64,000 nt of DNA from Mycobacterium pseudokansasii (GCF_900566075.1 NZ_UPHU01000001.1:3596325-3660324); one strand, 5' to 3'. Positions 20,181 to 30,249 are shown, counted from the stretch's first letter. Numbers and translations are program-made. Notes: a model not told the origin generated them from the letters alone.

Positions 20181-23100
20181 TCAGACGTTGAAGTACTTGG
20201 CCTCGGGATGGTGCAGGACGAACGCGTCGGTCGACTGCTCGGGATGCAGCTGCAACTCCTCGGACAACGTCACTCCGATGCGGTCGGGCTCGAGCAGTTG
20301 CATCATCTTGGCGCGGTCCTCAAGGTCCGGGCATGCCCCGTAACCGAAGGCGAACCGGGCACCCCGGTAACCCAGTTTGAAGTAGTCCTCGACGGCGTCG
20401 GGGTCCTCGGCGGCCATCGTCCGGTCGGCCGAGTACCTGAGCTCCTCCCGGATACGCCGGTGCCAGTACTCGGCCAGCGCTTCGGTGAGCTGCACGCCGA
20501 TACCGTGGACTTCGAGATAGTCGCGGTAGGAGTCGGCGGCGAACAACTCGTTGGCGAAGTCGGCGATCGGCTTACCCATGGTCACCAGCTGGAACGGCAG
20601 CACGTCCACCTCGCCCCGCTCGCGAGCCAACTCCCGCGACCGGACGAAATCGGCGATGCACAAGAACCGGCCGCGCTGCTGGCGCGGGAACCTGAAGCGG
20701 TAACGTTCCTCGGCGTCGGGTGCGGGCTCGGTGAGCACCACGACGTCGTCGGCCTCGGACACGGCCGGGAAGTAGCCGTACACCACGGCGGCGTGCGCCA
20801 GGATGCCGTCGGTGGACAACCGGTCCAGCCAGTAGCGCAGCCGCGGCCGCCCTTCGGTCTCGACGAGGTCTTCATACGACGGGCCTTCACTATTGGGACC
20901 GCCACGTGTTCCGCGTAATCCCCACTGGCCCAGGAACAATGCGCGCTCGTCGAGCATGCCGGTGTAGTCGGCGACAGCCAGGCCCTTGACGATCCGCGAA
21001 CCCCAGAAGGGCGGGGCGGGCACCTCGATATCGGCGGCGACATCGGAGCGCTCCGGAATTTCGACCGGATCCTCAGCGGCTTTACGTTGTGCGGCAATGC
21101 GTTTGGAGCGTTCGTGGCGAGCCTTGCGCTCGGCTTCCTTCTTACGGGCTTGGATGGCTTCCGGACTGTCGACGTCCGCCGCTTCGCCTCGCTTGGCGCT
21201 CATGATGGTGTCCATCAGCTTGAGGCCCTCGAAAGCGTCACGCGCATAGTGCACTTCGCCTTCGTAGATGTCGGCGAGGTCGTTTTCGACATAGCTGCGG
21301 GTCAGCGCGGCACCCCCGAGCAGCACCGGGAATTTTTCGGCGACGCCGCGGGAGTTCATCTCCTCGAGGTTCTCCTTCATCACCACCGTGGATTTCACCA
21401 GCAGCCCCGACATTCCCACCACGTCGGCGCTCTTGTCCTCGGCCACTTCGAGAATGGTGGCGATCGGCTGCTTGATGCCGATGTTGACCACCTCGTAGCC
21501 GTTGTTGCTCAAGATGATGTCGACCAGGTTCTTGCCGATGTCGTGCACGTCGCCCTTGACGGTGGCCAGGACGATGCGACCCTTACCCGAGTCGTCATCG
21601 GATTTCTCCATGTGCGGTTCGAGATAAGCGACGGCGGTCTTCATCACCTCGGCCGACTGCAGCACGAACGGCAGCTGCATCTGGCCCGAGCCGAACAGCT
21701 CACCGACCGTCTTCATGCCGGCCAGCAGGTTCTCGTTGATGATCTCCAGCGGCGGTTTCTGGGTCATCGCCTCGTCGAGATCGGCTTCCAGGCCGTTGCG
21801 CTCGCCGTCGACGATGCGTTGCGCCAGCCGCTCGAACAGCGGCAGCTTGGCTAGTTCGGCCGCGCGCGATTCCTTCGACGACGCCGCCGACACACCTTCG
21901 AAGAGGCGCATCAGCTCCTGCAGCGGGTCGTAGCCGTCGCGGCGGCGGTCATAGACCAGATCGAGCGCCACCGTGCGTTGTTCCTCGGGGATCCGGTTCA
22001 TCGGCAGGATCTTCGAGGCATGCACGATCGCCGAATCCAAGCCGGCCTCCTGACATTCGTGCAGGAACACCGAGTTCAGCACTTGGCGCGCAGCAGGATT
22101 GAGGCCGAAAGAGATGTTGGACAGCCCCAGCGTGGTCTGCACGTCCGGGTGGCGTTTCTTGAGTTCCCGGATGGCCTCGATGGTTTCGACGCCGTCTTTG
22201 CGAGACTCCTCCTGACCGGTGGCGATGGTGAAGGTCAACGTGTCGATGAGAATCGACGATTCGTCCACACCCCAGTTGGTGGTGATGTCGTTGATCAGCC
22301 GCTCGGCGATTTCGACCTTCTTCTCGGCGGTGCGCGCCTGGCCCTCTTCGTCGATGGTCAGCGCGACGACGGCCGCGCCGTGTTCGGCGACCAGCTCCAT
22401 GGTCTTGGCAAAGCGCGATTCCGGGCCGTCACCGTCCTCGTAGTTCACCGAGTTGATGGCGCAGCGGCCGCCGAGGTGCTCCAAACCGGCTTGCAGCACC
22501 GGGGTTTCGGTGGAGTCCAGCATGATCGGCAACGTCGACGACGTGGCCAGCCGGCTGGCCAGGGCCTTCATGTCGGCGACGCCGTCACGGCCGACGTAGT
22601 CGACGCACAGGTCCAGCAGATGCGCGCCGTCGCGGGTCTGGTCCTTGGCGATGTCCAGGCATTTCTGGTAGTCCTCGGCGATCATCGCCTCACGAAAACC
22701 CTTGGAGCCGTTGGCGTTGGTGCGCTCGCCGATCACCAGGACCGAGGCGTCCTGGGCGAACGGGACGGCGCTGTACAGCGACGACACCGCCGGCTCGTAG
22801 CTCACCTGACGCTGCGGGCGCTCGACGTCCGGGACGGCCGCGGCCACCGCGCGGATGTGGTCCGGCGTGGTCCCACAGCAGCCACCGACCAGCGACAGCC
22901 CGAACTCGGCGATGAAGCCGGCCAGCGCTTCGGCCAGCTCGTCGGGCCGCAATGGATACTCCGCGCCCTTGGCGCCCAGCACCGGCAGGCCGGCGTTGGG
23001 CATCACCGACACCGGTATGCGGGCCTGCCGCGACAGATACCGCAGGTGCTCGCTCATCTCGGCGGGACCCGTCGCGCAGTTCAAGCCGATCATGTCCACA

Positions 23101-23768
23101 CCCAGCGGCTCGACGGCGGTCAGCGCCGCACCGATCTCACTGCCCAGCAGCATGGTGCCGGTGGTTTCCACGGTGACGTGGGCGATCACCGGAATGTGGC
23201 GGCCGGCCTGCTTCATCGCCCGCCGCGAGCCCAGCACCGCGGCCTTCAGCTGCAGCAGGTCCTGGCAGGTCTCCACCAGGATCGCGTCGGCCCCGCCGTC
23301 AAGCATGCCCAGTGCAGCCTCGGTGTAGGCGTCGCGGATCACCGCGTATTCGGTGTGCCCCAGGGTGGGCAGCTTGGTGCCGGGACCCATCGACCCCAGC
23401 ACGTAGCGCTCACGGTCGGGGGTGGATAGCTCGTCGGCGACCCGGCGGGCGATCGCGGTGCCCTTTTCCGACAGGTCGCGAATCTTGTCGGCGATGTCGT
23501 AGTCGCCCAGGTTGGACAGGTTGCAGCCGAAGGTGTTGGTTTCCACCGCGTCCGCGCCGGCCTCGAAATAGTTGCGGTGGATAGATTCCAGCACGTCAGG
23601 GCGGGTTTCGTTGAGGATCTCGTTGCAGCCCTCCAGGCCGCGGAAGTCATCCAGCGTGAGATCGGCGGCCTGCAGCTGGGTGCCCATCGCGCCATCGCCG
23701 ACCACCACGCGCTGCGCCAGAACGTCAAGGAGATCAGTGTCGTAGCGGGGTTTGTTCGCGGCAGTCAC
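20181..23768 (-). CDS. metH: Cobalamin-dependent methionine synthase MetH
   Basis: MetH methylates homocysteine to methionine using methyl-tetrahydrofolate and B12. The 1195-residue protein has all four modules. The homocysteine domain carries zinc ligands in GLNCATGP and GGCCGTTP (Cys near 297-298). The pterin domain contains VIGERTNANGSKGF. The cap/B12 domain has the DVHDIGKNL motif with the cobalt-ligand His near 742. The C-terminal activation domain binds SAM (region with HRRIREELRY and YRGARFAFGYGACPDL). It starts with GTG at 23768 and diverges from the PAC2 gene across 83 bases. Matches Rv2124c. Confidence 0.97.
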   Translation of the reverse strand: MTAANKPRYDTDLLDVLAQRVVVGDGAMGTQLQAADLTLDDFRGLEGCNEILNETRPDVLESIHRNYFEAGADAVETNTFGCNLSNLGDYDIADKIRDLSEKGTAIARRVADELSTPDRERYVLGSMGPGTKLPTLGHTEYAVIRDAYTEAALGMLDGGADAILVETCQDLLQLKAAVLGSRRAMKQAGRHIPVIAHVTVETTGTMLLGSEIGAALTAVEPLGVDMIGLNCATGPAEMSEHLRYLSRQARIPVSVMPNAGLPVLGAKGAEYPLRPDELAEALAGFIAEFGLSLVGGCCGTTPDHIRAVAAAVPDVERPQRQVSYEPAVSSLYSAVPFAQDASVLVIGERTNANGSKGFREAMIAEDYQKCLDIAKDQTRDGAHLLDLCVDYVGRDGVADMKALASRLATSSTLPIMLDSTETPVLQAGLEHLGGRCAINSVNYEDGDGPESRFAKTMELVAEHGAAVVALTIDEEGQARTAEKKVEIAERLINDITTNWGVDESSILIDTLTFTIATGQEESRKDGVETIEAIRELKKRHPDVQTTLGLSNISFGLNPAARQVLNSVFLHECQEAGLDSAIVHASKILPMNRIPEEQRTVALDLVYDRRRDGYDPLQELMRLFEGVSAASSKESRAAELAKLPLFERLAQRIVDGERNGLEADLDEAMTQKPPLEIINENLLAGMKTVGELFGSGQMQLPFVLQSAEVMKTAVAYLEPHMEKSDDDSGKGRIVLATVKGDVHDIGKNLVDIILSNNGYEVVNIGIKQPIATILEVAEDKSADVVGMSGLLVKSTVVMKENLEEMNSRGVAEKFPVLLGGAALTRSYVENDLADIYEGEVHYARDAFEGLKLMDTIMSAKRGEAADVDSPEAIQARKKEAERKARHERSKRIAAQRKAAEDPVEIPERSDVAADIEVPAPPFWGSRIVKGLAVADYTGMLDERALFLGQWGLRGTRGGPNSEGPSYEDLVETEGRPRLRYWLDRLSTDGILAHAAVVYGYFPAVSEADDVVVLTEPAPDAEERYRFRFPRQQRGRFLCIADFVRSRELARERGEVDVLPFQLVTMGKPIADFANELFAADSYRDYLEVHGIGVQLTEALAEYWHRRIREELRYSADRTMAAEDPDAVEDYFKLGYRGARFAFGYGACPDLEDRAKMMQLLEPDRIGVTLSEELQLHPEQSTDAFVLHHPEAKYFNV

Positions 23769-23851
23769 ATGGCAAGGATAGTCGGCCTATGGATTCGCCT
23801 CAGTTGTTGACAGCGCTCTGACAGGTCAGATGCAGGCCGTACGCTGATCGT

Positions 23852-24742
23852 GTGACTCTGCCGGATGCTGAGCCCGACGGCGGCCAACTGCTGCCCGAAC
23901 TGCACAACACCGTCGTCGTGGCGGCGTTCGAGGGCTGGAACGACGCCGGTGACGCGGCCAGCGACGCCGTCTCGCACCTGGCCGACATCTGGGATTCGCG
24001 TCCCATCGTGGAGATCGACGACGAGGCCTACTACGACTACCAGGTGAACCGCCCGGTCATCCGTCAGGTCGACGGGGTCACCCGGGAATTGGAGTGGCCG
24101 GCCATGCGCATCTCGCACTGCCGCCCACCAGGTAGTGACCGCGACGTCGTCTTGATGCACGGGGTGGAGCCGAACATGCGCTGGCGCACCTTCTGCGCCG
24201 AGCTGCTAGCCATCGTCGACAAGCTCAATGTGGACACCGTCGTCATCCTCGGAGCGCTGCTGGCCGATACCCCGCACACTCGCCCCGTGCCGGTCTCGGG
24301 CGCGGCCTACTCCCCCGAATCGGCGCAGATCTTCGGGCTGCAGGAAACCCGCTACGAAGGGCCGACCGGCATCGCCGGGGTGTTTCAGTATGCGTGCGTG
24401 GCAGCCGGTATCCCGGCGGTGACGTTCTGGGCGGCGGTGCCGCACTACGTGTCGCACCCGCCGAACCCGAAAGCCACGGTGGCGCTGCTGCGCCGGGTCG
24501 AAGACGTGCTCGACGTCGAGGTGCCGCTGGGCGACTTGCCGACCCAAGCCGAAGCCTGGGAGCAGGAGATCAGCGCGATGGCCGCCGAAGACGACGAGCT
24601 GGCCGAGTATGTGCAGTCGCTGGAACAGCACGGCGACGCCGCGGTCGACGTCAACGACGTTCTGGGCACGATCGACGGCGACGCGCTGGCCGCCGAGTTC
24701 GAGCGCTATCTGCGCCGCCGACGACCGGGATTTGGGCGCTAA
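23852..24742 (+). CDS. PAC2 (proteasome assembly chaperone-like) family protein
   Basis: The 296-residue protein belongs to the PAC2 family (Rv2125-like). It starts after a GTG and contains NTVVVAAFEGWNDAGDAASD, a Rossmann-like core with VDTVVILGALLADTPHTRP and a helical C-terminus rich in acidic residues (EQEISAMAAEDDELAEYV). Archaeal and eukaryotic relatives help assemble proteasomes. In mycobacteria the family is conserved without a proven role in assembly; mpa is 18 kb away. It diverges from metH, and its TAA overlaps the TAG of the opposing monooxygenase gene. Confidence 0.9.
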   Translation: MTLPDAEPDGGQLLPELHNTVVVAAFEGWNDAGDAASDAVSHLADIWDSRPIVEIDDEAYYDYQVNRPVIRQVDGVTRELEWPAMRISHCRPPGSDRDVVLMHGVEPNMRWRTFCAELLAIVDKLNVDTVVILGALLADTPHTRPVPVSGAAYSPESAQIFGLQETRYEGPTGIAGVFQYACVAAGIPAVTFWAAVPHYVSHPPNPKATVALLRRVEDVLDVEVPLGDLPTQAEAWEQEISAMAAEDDELAEYVQSLEQHGDAAVDVNDVLGTIDGDALAAEFERYLRRRRPGFGR

Positions 24743-25950
24743 ACGAGTCGCGGATCGGCGGGATCTGCCGGCGACCCGTTGCGCAGCATCGCGATCACGG
24801 CGGGTGGCTCGCCGATCAACCGTGCGTTGATGCGCCGGCTGACCATGGGAAGCCACGCCAGCCGCAGCGCCGTGCGGCGGATCCACAGCTTCGACGGTGA
24901 TCCCGGCAGGAGCCAGTCGACCGTATCGCGGCCGGCTTCCTGTTTCGCCTGCACGACCGGACGCCACAGCCGCTCATAGAAAGAGAACGCCCGCTCTACC
25001 GACGATGTTCGGCGCAGCTGTTCGGCCAGCACATAGGCGCCCCCGACGGCCATCGACGGACCCTGTCCGGTGAGCTGCGAAACCGCCGAGCAGGCATCGC
25101 CGAGCAGGACTACCCGGTTCTTATGCCAGCACGTCATCTCGACCTGCGCTACCTGGTCGAAATAGATGTCCTCTGCCGGCGGGCATCGGTCCAGCACCTC
25201 CGGAACCGACCAGCCGATGCCCCCGAGGACGTCCCGCAGGACGGCGCGGCTATCACCTGGCAACTCGGGGTCGGCCGCGCGAAACACCGCCACCACCGCC
25301 GTCCGACCGTCCCGCAGGGCGTGCACGCTCACCTGACGGTCCACGGCGTCGGTCAGCACGTAATGCTCGCCGCGCGCATCGGTGAGGTCGTGGGCATCGC
25401 AAACGAAGGCGGCGAGATGGAATCCGAGGTAGCGCAGAAACTGCGACTCGACGCCGAATACCAGGGACCGCACGGTCGAGTGAATCCCGTCAGCGCCGAC
25501 CAGGAAATCGGCTTCCAGCTGCTCGCCCTCGTCGAGGGTCACCAGCACGCCGTCGTCACCGGATGACACCTGCGACACCTGCACCCCGAAGCGCAGTTGC
25601 ACGTCCCGAGGCAGGTTGTCGCGCAACGCATTTTCCAAGCTGCTCCGCGTTACCCGGCATAGCCGACCATCCAGGACGGTGACCGTGCGCTCGTCGGGCA
25701 GCGGGGCTTGTCGGCGACCATCCTGGTCGAACAGGCTTGCTGTGCCGACGTGATAGGAGACTTCTTGGATCGCTGGCAGGACACCGATGGCTTCGGCGGC
25801 CTCATAGCCGGGACCGAAAAAGTCGATCATGCAGTCCTGCGACCGAGGAGTGGATGACCTTTCCAGCAGCACCACCTCGGCACCGAGCGCCGACAACCGC
25901 TCGGCCATGGTGAGCCCGGCGATTCCGGCGCCGCAGATGGCAACTTTCAC
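24739..25950 (-). CDS. FAD-dependent monooxygenase (PHBH/TetX-like)
   Basis: The 403-residue flavoprotein has the dinucleotide site AICGAGIAGLTMAERL at the N-terminus, the LVGADGIHSTVR motif around 155-166 and the FAD-ribityl motif VLLGDACSAVSQLTGQG near 280. This is the layout of class A aromatic hydroxylases. The GTG at 25950 puts the FAD site at residue 3; the longer open frame upstream overlaps the SDR gene and is not homologous. Substrate unknown. The SDR gene is 31 bases upstream on the same strand, so the two could act on one small molecule. H37Rv has other genes here (PE_PGRS37/ansP1 area) as remembered. Confidence 0.88.
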   Translation of the reverse strand: MKVAICGAGIAGLTMAERLSALGAEVVLLERSSTPRSQDCMIDFFGPGYEAAEAIGVLPAIQEVSYHVGTASLFDQDGRRQAPLPDERTVTVLDGRLCRVTRSSLENALRDNLPRDVQLRFGVQVSQVSSGDDGVLVTLDEGEQLEADFLVGADGIHSTVRSLVFGVESQFLRYLGFHLAAFVCDAHDLTDARGEHYVLTDAVDRQVSVHALRDGRTAVVAVFRAADPELPGDSRAVLRDVLGGIGWSVPEVLDRCPPAEDIYFDQVAQVEMTCWHKNRVVLLGDACSAVSQLTGQGPSMAVGGAYVLAEQLRRTSSVERAFSFYERLWRPVVQAKQEAGRDTVDWLLPGSPSKLWIRRTALRLAWLPMVSRRINARLIGEPPAVIAMLRNGSPADPADPRLV

Positions 25951-25981
25951 TGCGTCACCAGCGTCAGAAGCGCCCAGTCGG

Positions 25982-26863
25982 CTATTTCTGCTCCAGCACT
26001 TGGTTGTAGGCGCTGGTGGACCGACCGAGCGCAGCCACTTCGGCATCCATGCGGGGCAACAACTCGGCGGCGGTCTTGCGGATCGGACGTTCCCCGACCG
26101 ACGTCGACAGCACCGGCTTGAGCCAGCGGAGCAGGCCCACCCATTTCGGGCAGAAGACACGCGTCTTGCGGGCCTCGATGCCCTCGACGAACGCCACCGC
26201 GCACTTTTCGACCGACGTCGTCTGGTTCAGCGGCCAGGGCAATCTGGCTATCAGTTCGGTGAACGCCGACAGGTCGGACTTGGCGTCGCGGACCAGGGGC
26301 GTGTCGATCCAGGACATGTGTGCCGAGCCGACCTCGACGCCGTGGTGGGCGACCTCCAATCGAAGCGCGTTGGCGAATATCTCTACGGCGGCCTTGGACG
26401 CGTTGTAGGGCGCCAGCCCGGGAGACGCCGCGTACGCCGCCAGCGACGAGACGATCAGCACGTAGCCGCGGCGCTCGATCACCGCCGGCAAGGTGGCCCG
26501 CACGGTGTGAAAGACGCCGAGCACGTTGACGTCCAATACCCGCCTGAACGCCTCCGGATCAACCTGGAGCACGGAGCCGTAGCTGGCAATGCCCGCGTTG
26601 GCGATGACGACGTCGATGCCACCGAACTTTTCGACCGCCTGGTCGGCTGCAGCCTGCATCGCGGACAGATCGCGCACGTCGGCCACGACGGTCAGCAGGC
26701 GCCCGTCGCCGCCCAGTTCGGCAGCGATGCTGGCCAGCTCTGCTGTGCCGACGTCGCTGAGCACCAGTTTGGCGCCCTTGTTATGCAGTCGACGAGCGAC
26801 CTCGGCCCCGATTCCGCGAGCACCGCCAGTGATGAAGACGACCTTGTCCTGCACCGATGTCAT
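25982..26863 (-). CDS. Short-chain dehydrogenase/reductase (Rv2129c-like)
   Basis: The 293-residue classical SDR has the NAD(P) site FITGGARGIGAEVA near residue 10, the NAG motif VVIANAGIASYG and catalytic residues in IVSSLAAYAASP with YNASK (Tyr-x-x-x-Lys, around 158-162). The C-terminal extension is typical of the Rv2129c type. Substrate is not evident. It lies 23 bases upstream of neither a terminator nor a gap: mshC follows upstream on the same strand at 26887, so transcription may run mshC-SDR-monooxygenase. Confidence 0.92.
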   Translation of the reverse strand: MTSVQDKVVFITGGARGIGAEVARRLHNKGAKLVLSDVGTAELASIAAELGGDGRLLTVVADVRDLSAMQAAADQAVEKFGGIDVVIANAGIASYGSVLQVDPEAFRRVLDVNVLGVFHTVRATLPAVIERRGYVLIVSSLAAYAASPGLAPYNASKAAVEIFANALRLEVAHHGVEVGSAHMSWIDTPLVRDAKSDLSAFTELIARLPWPLNQTTSVEKCAVAFVEGIEARKTRVFCPKWVGLLRWLKPVLSTSVGERPIRKTAAELLPRMDAEVAALGRSTSAYNQVLEQK

Positions 26864-26886
26864 GGCCGAAACGTACCATTGCGGGT

Positions 26887-28131
26887 CTACAGGTCCACCC
26901 CTAACAGGGCATCGACCGTGGTTGCCACCAACTTCGGCGCGCTCTCGTCGTGGCCGCCGTATTCGAGCGCATCAGTAGCCCAACCATCCAGTGCCGCAAT
27001 GGCTTTGGGTGTGTCGAGGTCGTCGGCCAGGTAGCGGCGCACCCTTGCGATAACGTCGCCGGCATCCGGACCGGCGGGTAGTGCGGTGGCGGTGCGCCAG
27101 CGTTGCAGCCGGCCTGCGGCCTCGTCGAGCACCTGTTGCGTCCAGAAGCGGTCTGCCCGGTAATGCCCGGCCAGTAGACCCAGCCGCACCGCCGCCGGTT
27201 CGACGCCCTGGGCGCGCAGCGTCGACACCAGCACCAGGTTGCCGCGGCTCTTGGACATCTTGTGCCCGTCCCAGCCGATCATCCCGGCGTGCACATAATG
27301 CCTCGCGAATCGCCGCTCACCGGTGACACATTCGGCGTGCGCGGCGGTGAACTCGTGGTGCGGAAAAATCAGGTCGCTGCCGCCACCCTGGATGTCGAGC
27401 CCGCTGCCGACACGACTGAGGGCGATAGCGGCGCATTCGACATGCCAGCCGGGTCGGCCGGGCCCGAACGGCGACGGCCAACTGGGTTCGCTGACGCGCG
27501 CGGCGCGCCACAGTAGGGCGTCGAGTTGGTCGTTCTTGCCGGGCCTGGCCGGGTCGCCGCCGCGCTGCTCGAACAGGGTGAGCATCGTGTCGCGGTCACC
27601 ACCGGATTCGTAGCCGAACTGCACGGTGGCGTCGGCCCGGTAGTAGATGTCGGGATACTCCCCTATTTCCGGGTCGACTGTGTAGGCGGCTCCGGACGCC
27701 AACATCTTTTCGATGAGCTCGACCATTTCCGCGACTGCCTCGGTGGCGGCGACGTAGTCGTGGGGCGGCAGCACCCGCAGCGCCTGCATGTCGGCGCGGA
27801 ACAGCTTGACCTCGCGCTCGGCGAGTTCGCGCCAGTCGACGCCGTCGCGCTCGGCGCGCTCGAATAACGGATCGTCGACGTCGGTGACGTTCTGTACGTA
27901 ATGCACGTCGTGGCCGAGGTCCAGCCACAGCCGATGTATCAGGTCGAACGCAAGATAGGTGGCGGCGTGTCCCAGATGCGTGGCGTCGTAGGGGGTGATC
28001 CCGCAGACGTACATGGTCGCCTTGGTTCCAGGCGTCACGGGGCGCACCTGACGGTCGGCGGTGTCGAATAGTCGCAGCTCCGGCCCGCGTCCCGGCAGGT
28101 TCGGAACCGGGGCAGAAGACCACGACCGCAT
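26887..28131 (-). CDS. mshC: L-cysteine:GlcN-Ins ligase MshC (mycothiol biosynthesis)
   Basis: MshC joins cysteine to glucosaminyl-inositol using ATP, the penultimate step of mycothiol synthesis. The 414-residue enzyme resembles cysteinyl-tRNA synthetase. It has the zinc/HIGH region [17 protein letters not shown] (near 40), ECAAIALS and [11 protein letters not shown] for zinc, and the KMSKS loop [10 protein letters not shown] (near 288). Sequence and length match M. tuberculosis Rv2130c. The ATG at 28131 ([10 protein letters not shown]) aligns with the known start. The same frame stays open to 28620 through two tandem-repeat arrays, but that part has no homology. Essential in M. tuberculosis. 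Confidence 0.97.
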   Translation of the reverse strand: MRSWSSAPVPNLPGRGPELRLFDTADRQVRPVTPGTKATMYVCGITPYDATHLGHAATYLAFDLIHRLWLDLGHDVHYVQNVTDVDDPLFERAERDGVDWRELAEREVKLFRADMQALRVLPPHDYVAATEAVAEMVELIEKMLASGAAYTVDPEIGEYPDIYYRADATVQFGYESGGDRDTMLTLFEQRGGDPARPGKNDQLDALLWRAARVSEPSWPSPFGPGRPGWHVECAAIALSRVGSGLDIQGGGSDLIFPHHEFTAAHAECVTGERRFARHYVHAGMIGWDGHKMSKSRGNLVLVSTLRAQGVEPAAVRLGLLAGHYRADRFWTQQVLDEAAGRLQRWRTATALPAGPDAGDVIARVRRYLADDLDTPKAIAALDGWATDALEYGGHDESAPKLVATTVDALLGVDL

Positions 28132-28144
28132 GCCCTCGACTTTA

Positions 28145-28350
28145 AGCCCGGCGACGATACGGCCTGCGTAGCGGGGCGTTGAGGAGCCGGGCGATCGGGT
28201 CGAGCCCGGCGACGATACGGCCTGCGTAGCGGGGCGTTGAGGAGCCGGGCGATCGGGTCGAGCCCGGCGACCCCAGCGTAGCGGGGCGTTGAGGAGCCGG
28301 GCGATCGGGTCGAGCCCGGCGACCCCAGCGTTCCGAGCGGCCCGCGTAGC
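28145..28350. repeat. Tandem repeat of about 58 bp, three copies plus a decayed fourth
   Basis: Units begin AGCCCGGCGA at 28145, 28203, 28261 and 28313. The first two are 58 bp apart and nearly identical, the third is 52 bp long with an internal change (CCCCAG in place of the GATACGGCCTG part), and the fourth diverges after about 40 bp. A shared core is GTAGCGGGGCGTTGAGGAG. The array lies directly upstream of mshC and resembles the short intergenic repeats (MIRU/VNTR-like) scattered in mycobacterial genomes. Copy number probably varies between strains. Confidence 0.85.
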
Positions 28351-28427
28351 GGGGCGCATCGAGTGTGAATGTAGGGCTTTGATAGTGCAGCTACGGCGCT
28401 TGAACGGCGCGTCAGCCGCCCTGCGCG

Positions 28428-28580
28428 CACACTCGACGCCACCGGACCACACTCGACGCCACCGGGCCACACTCGACGCCACCACAGCACACTCGACGCC
28501 ACCGGACCACACTCGACGCCACCGGACCACACTCGACGCCACCGGACCACACTCGACGCCACCGGACCACACTCGACGAC
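28428..28580. repeat. Tandem array of a 20-bp unit, seven full copies and a partial one
   Basis: The unit cacactcgacgccaccggac repeats without spacers at 28428, 28448, 28468, 28488, 28508, 28528 and 28548, with a partial copy from 28568. Copies two and three carry small changes (GGG for GGA; ACAG for CGGA). The array abuts the cysQ stop codon (28580-28582) and lies in the 448-bp gap before mshC. On the left an inverted copy of its core, gcatcgagtgtg at 28356-28367, faces it across about 60 bases. Confidence 0.9.
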
Positions 28581-29392
28581 TACCGGGCGCCGTACCACCA
28601 CGCGCGCCGGATAGCACCAAGCAGAACGGGTGCCAGCTCCTTGCGACACATCAACAAGTCGGGCAAGTAGGGATCGAGTTGGTTGTACTGCAACGGCGAG
28701 CCGTCCAACCGTGATGCGTGCATTCCCGCGGCGAGCACCACTCCGGCCGGCGCCGCCGAATCCCATTCCCATTGGCCACCGGCGTGCAAGTAGGCGTCCG
28801 CGTTGCCGTCGATCACGGCCATTGCCTTGGCTCCCGCTGAGCCGATCCGCACCAATTCGACGTCCACCGTCTGCCGGATGTAGTGCAGGATCGCAGGCGG
28901 CCTGGTGGCGCTGACGGCGACCCTGATGACATCCGGAATACCGGCGGGCGCCGCGTCGCAGGTCACGGTATCACTGCGGTACACGACGTTTCCGCGGGCC
29001 GGTAATGAAACCGCCGCGTCGGTGATCTGCGGTCTGCCGTTTGTCGTGCGCTGCCACAAAGCGACATGAACCGCCCAGTCATCGCGGCCTCGCGTCGAGA
29101 ACTCGCGCGTACCGTCCAGTGGGTCGATGATCCACACCCGGTCGGATTTCAGCCGGGCCAAATCGTCGTGAGCTTCCTCGCTGAGCACCGCATCACGTGG
29201 CCTCTCCTCGCGTAAGCGGCGCAGCAGCAGTGAGTTCGCCCGGGCATCACCGGCATCACCGAGCGCCCAAGGGTAGTCGAAACCGACCTCCTCCCGCACG
29301 GCGAGCAAGAGCTCACCCGCTTCCGCGGCGAGGTCAGCGGCCAGTGCGGCGTCTGTCAGGTCGGCACGCTGGTCATCGGCGGCCGGACTCAT
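28580..29392 (-). CDS. cysQ: 3'-phosphoadenosine-5'-phosphate / inositol monophosphatase CysQ
   Basis: CysQ removes the 3'-phosphate from PAP(S) and also acts on inositol-1-phosphate and fructose-bisphosphate in M. tuberculosis (Rv2131c). The 270-residue protein has the FIG-family metal motifs SEEAHDD (about 72-78), [13 protein letters not shown] (about 89-101) and [13 protein letters not shown] near 208. The ATG at 29392 (MSPAADDQ) aligns with the tuberculosis protein. The C-terminus is slightly longer (RAWWYGAR) and ends at the edge of a 20-bp repeat array. Links to sulfate assimilation and to inositol for mycothiol/phosphatidylinositol. Confidence 0.95.
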   Translation of the reverse strand: MSPAADDQRADLTDAALAADLAAEAGELLLAVREEVGFDYPWALGDAGDARANSLLLRRLREERPRDAVLSEEAHDDLARLKSDRVWIIDPLDGTREFSTRGRDDWAVHVALWQRTTNGRPQITDAAVSLPARGNVVYRSDTVTCDAAPAGIPDVIRVAVSATRPPAILHYIRQTVDVELVRIGSAGAKAMAVIDGNADAYLHAGGQWEWDSAAPAGVVLAAGMHASRLDGSPLQYNQLDPYLPDLLMCRKELAPVLLGAIRRAWWYGAR

Positions 29393-29433
29393 CGGATCAG
29401 TATCACCGAATAGGCAATGGCCAATCGCATGCC

Positions 29434-30249
29434 CTAGAACGCCGGCCACGGAATCGGACGATGACGGTTAGGTCCGGGCATCACCGGACTGTCCAGCAGG
29501 GCATGCGCCCGCCGGCGCAGCGCCGCGATCTCGGCGCTGGTGACGTGGCCCCTCAGCGCATCGTCCAACGGTCCGGCAAGGGCTTCGGCGAGCCTGGCCA
29601 CCGCCTCGAGCGTCTGGTCGTCGATCGGCTTGCCCGCCCACCCCCACAACACCGTGCGCAGCTTGTCCTGCACATGCATGCACACGCCATGGTCGACGCC
29701 ATACACCCGGCCGTCGATCCCGCACAAGATGTGGCCACCCTTACGGTCGGCGTTATTGACCAGGACATCGAACACCGCCATCCGCCGCAACTGGTCGTCG
29801 TCGGCGTGCATCAGGACGACCTCGTCGCCGGCGTAGTCGTAGGCGCGCAGCACGGGCAGATAGCCCGGCCGCGGCTTGCCCGTCGGAAACAGGTCCACCA
29901 AATCGGGCCCGGGACGCGCATCGGCGTCTAACGAATCACCGGGTTGCCGCACCCACAGCTGCAACATGCCCGGCCCCGCCGGTCCATCGCGAATTACGGT
30001 GTAGGGCACGATGTTCCAGCCCAACCACGCCGACACGAGATAGGCGCTGAGTTCGCGACCGGCCAACGTCCCGTCGGGAAAATCCCACAGCGGCTGCTCA
30101 CCCGACACCGGCTTGTAGACGCAATGGACGGTACTGTCGCCCAGCGTCGCCTCACACAGAAACGTCGCGTTGCTCGCCGAGCGAATGCGACCCAGGACCG
30201 TCAATTCGCCGTCGCGCAACACCTCACATGCGTCATTGCCCGGGTTCAT
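29434..30249 (-). CDS. SCO1664-family protein (Rv2133c-like, kinase-fold)
   Basis: The 271-residue protein matches the actinobacterial SCO1664 family, distantly related to PI3/PI4-type kinases. It has [20 protein letters not shown] (phosphate/ATP-binding Lys near 43), an [20 protein letters not shown] catalytic-loop-like motif (Asp and Asn around 165-175) and [10 protein letters not shown] (metal-binding Asp). Reaction unproven. The ATG at 30249 overlaps the stop of the DUF3090 gene by 17 bases, so the pair is translationally coupled. In Actinobacteria this pair and the histidine phosphatase are nearly always neighbours. Confidence 0.88.
   Translation of the reverse strand: MNPGNDACEVLRDGELTVLGRIRSASNATFLCEATLGDSTVHCVYKPVSGEQPLWDFPDGTLAGRELSAYLVSAWLGWNIVPYTVIRDGPAGPGMLQLWVRQPGDSLDADARPGPDLVDLFPTGKPRPGYLPVLRAYDYAGDEVVLMHADDDQLRRMAVFDVLVNNADRKGGHILCGIDGRVYGVDHGVCMHVQDKLRTVLWGWAGKPIDDQTLEAVARLAEALAGPLDDALRGHVTSAEIAALRRRAHALLDSPVMPGPNRHRPIPWPAF

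Noticed and set aside
20055..20918. 287-residue plus-strand frame at the end of metH
   Set aside because: It lies almost wholly antisense to the MetH activation domain and has no recognisable homology.
23769..23851. Cobalamin riboswitch before metH
   Set aside because: Only 83 bases separate metH from the divergent PAC2 gene, too short for a B12 riboswitch, and no B12-box-like core was seen.
28428..28580. CRISPR array
   Set aside because: The 20-bp units are contiguous with no spacers and no cas genes are in the window; it is a simple tandem repeat.
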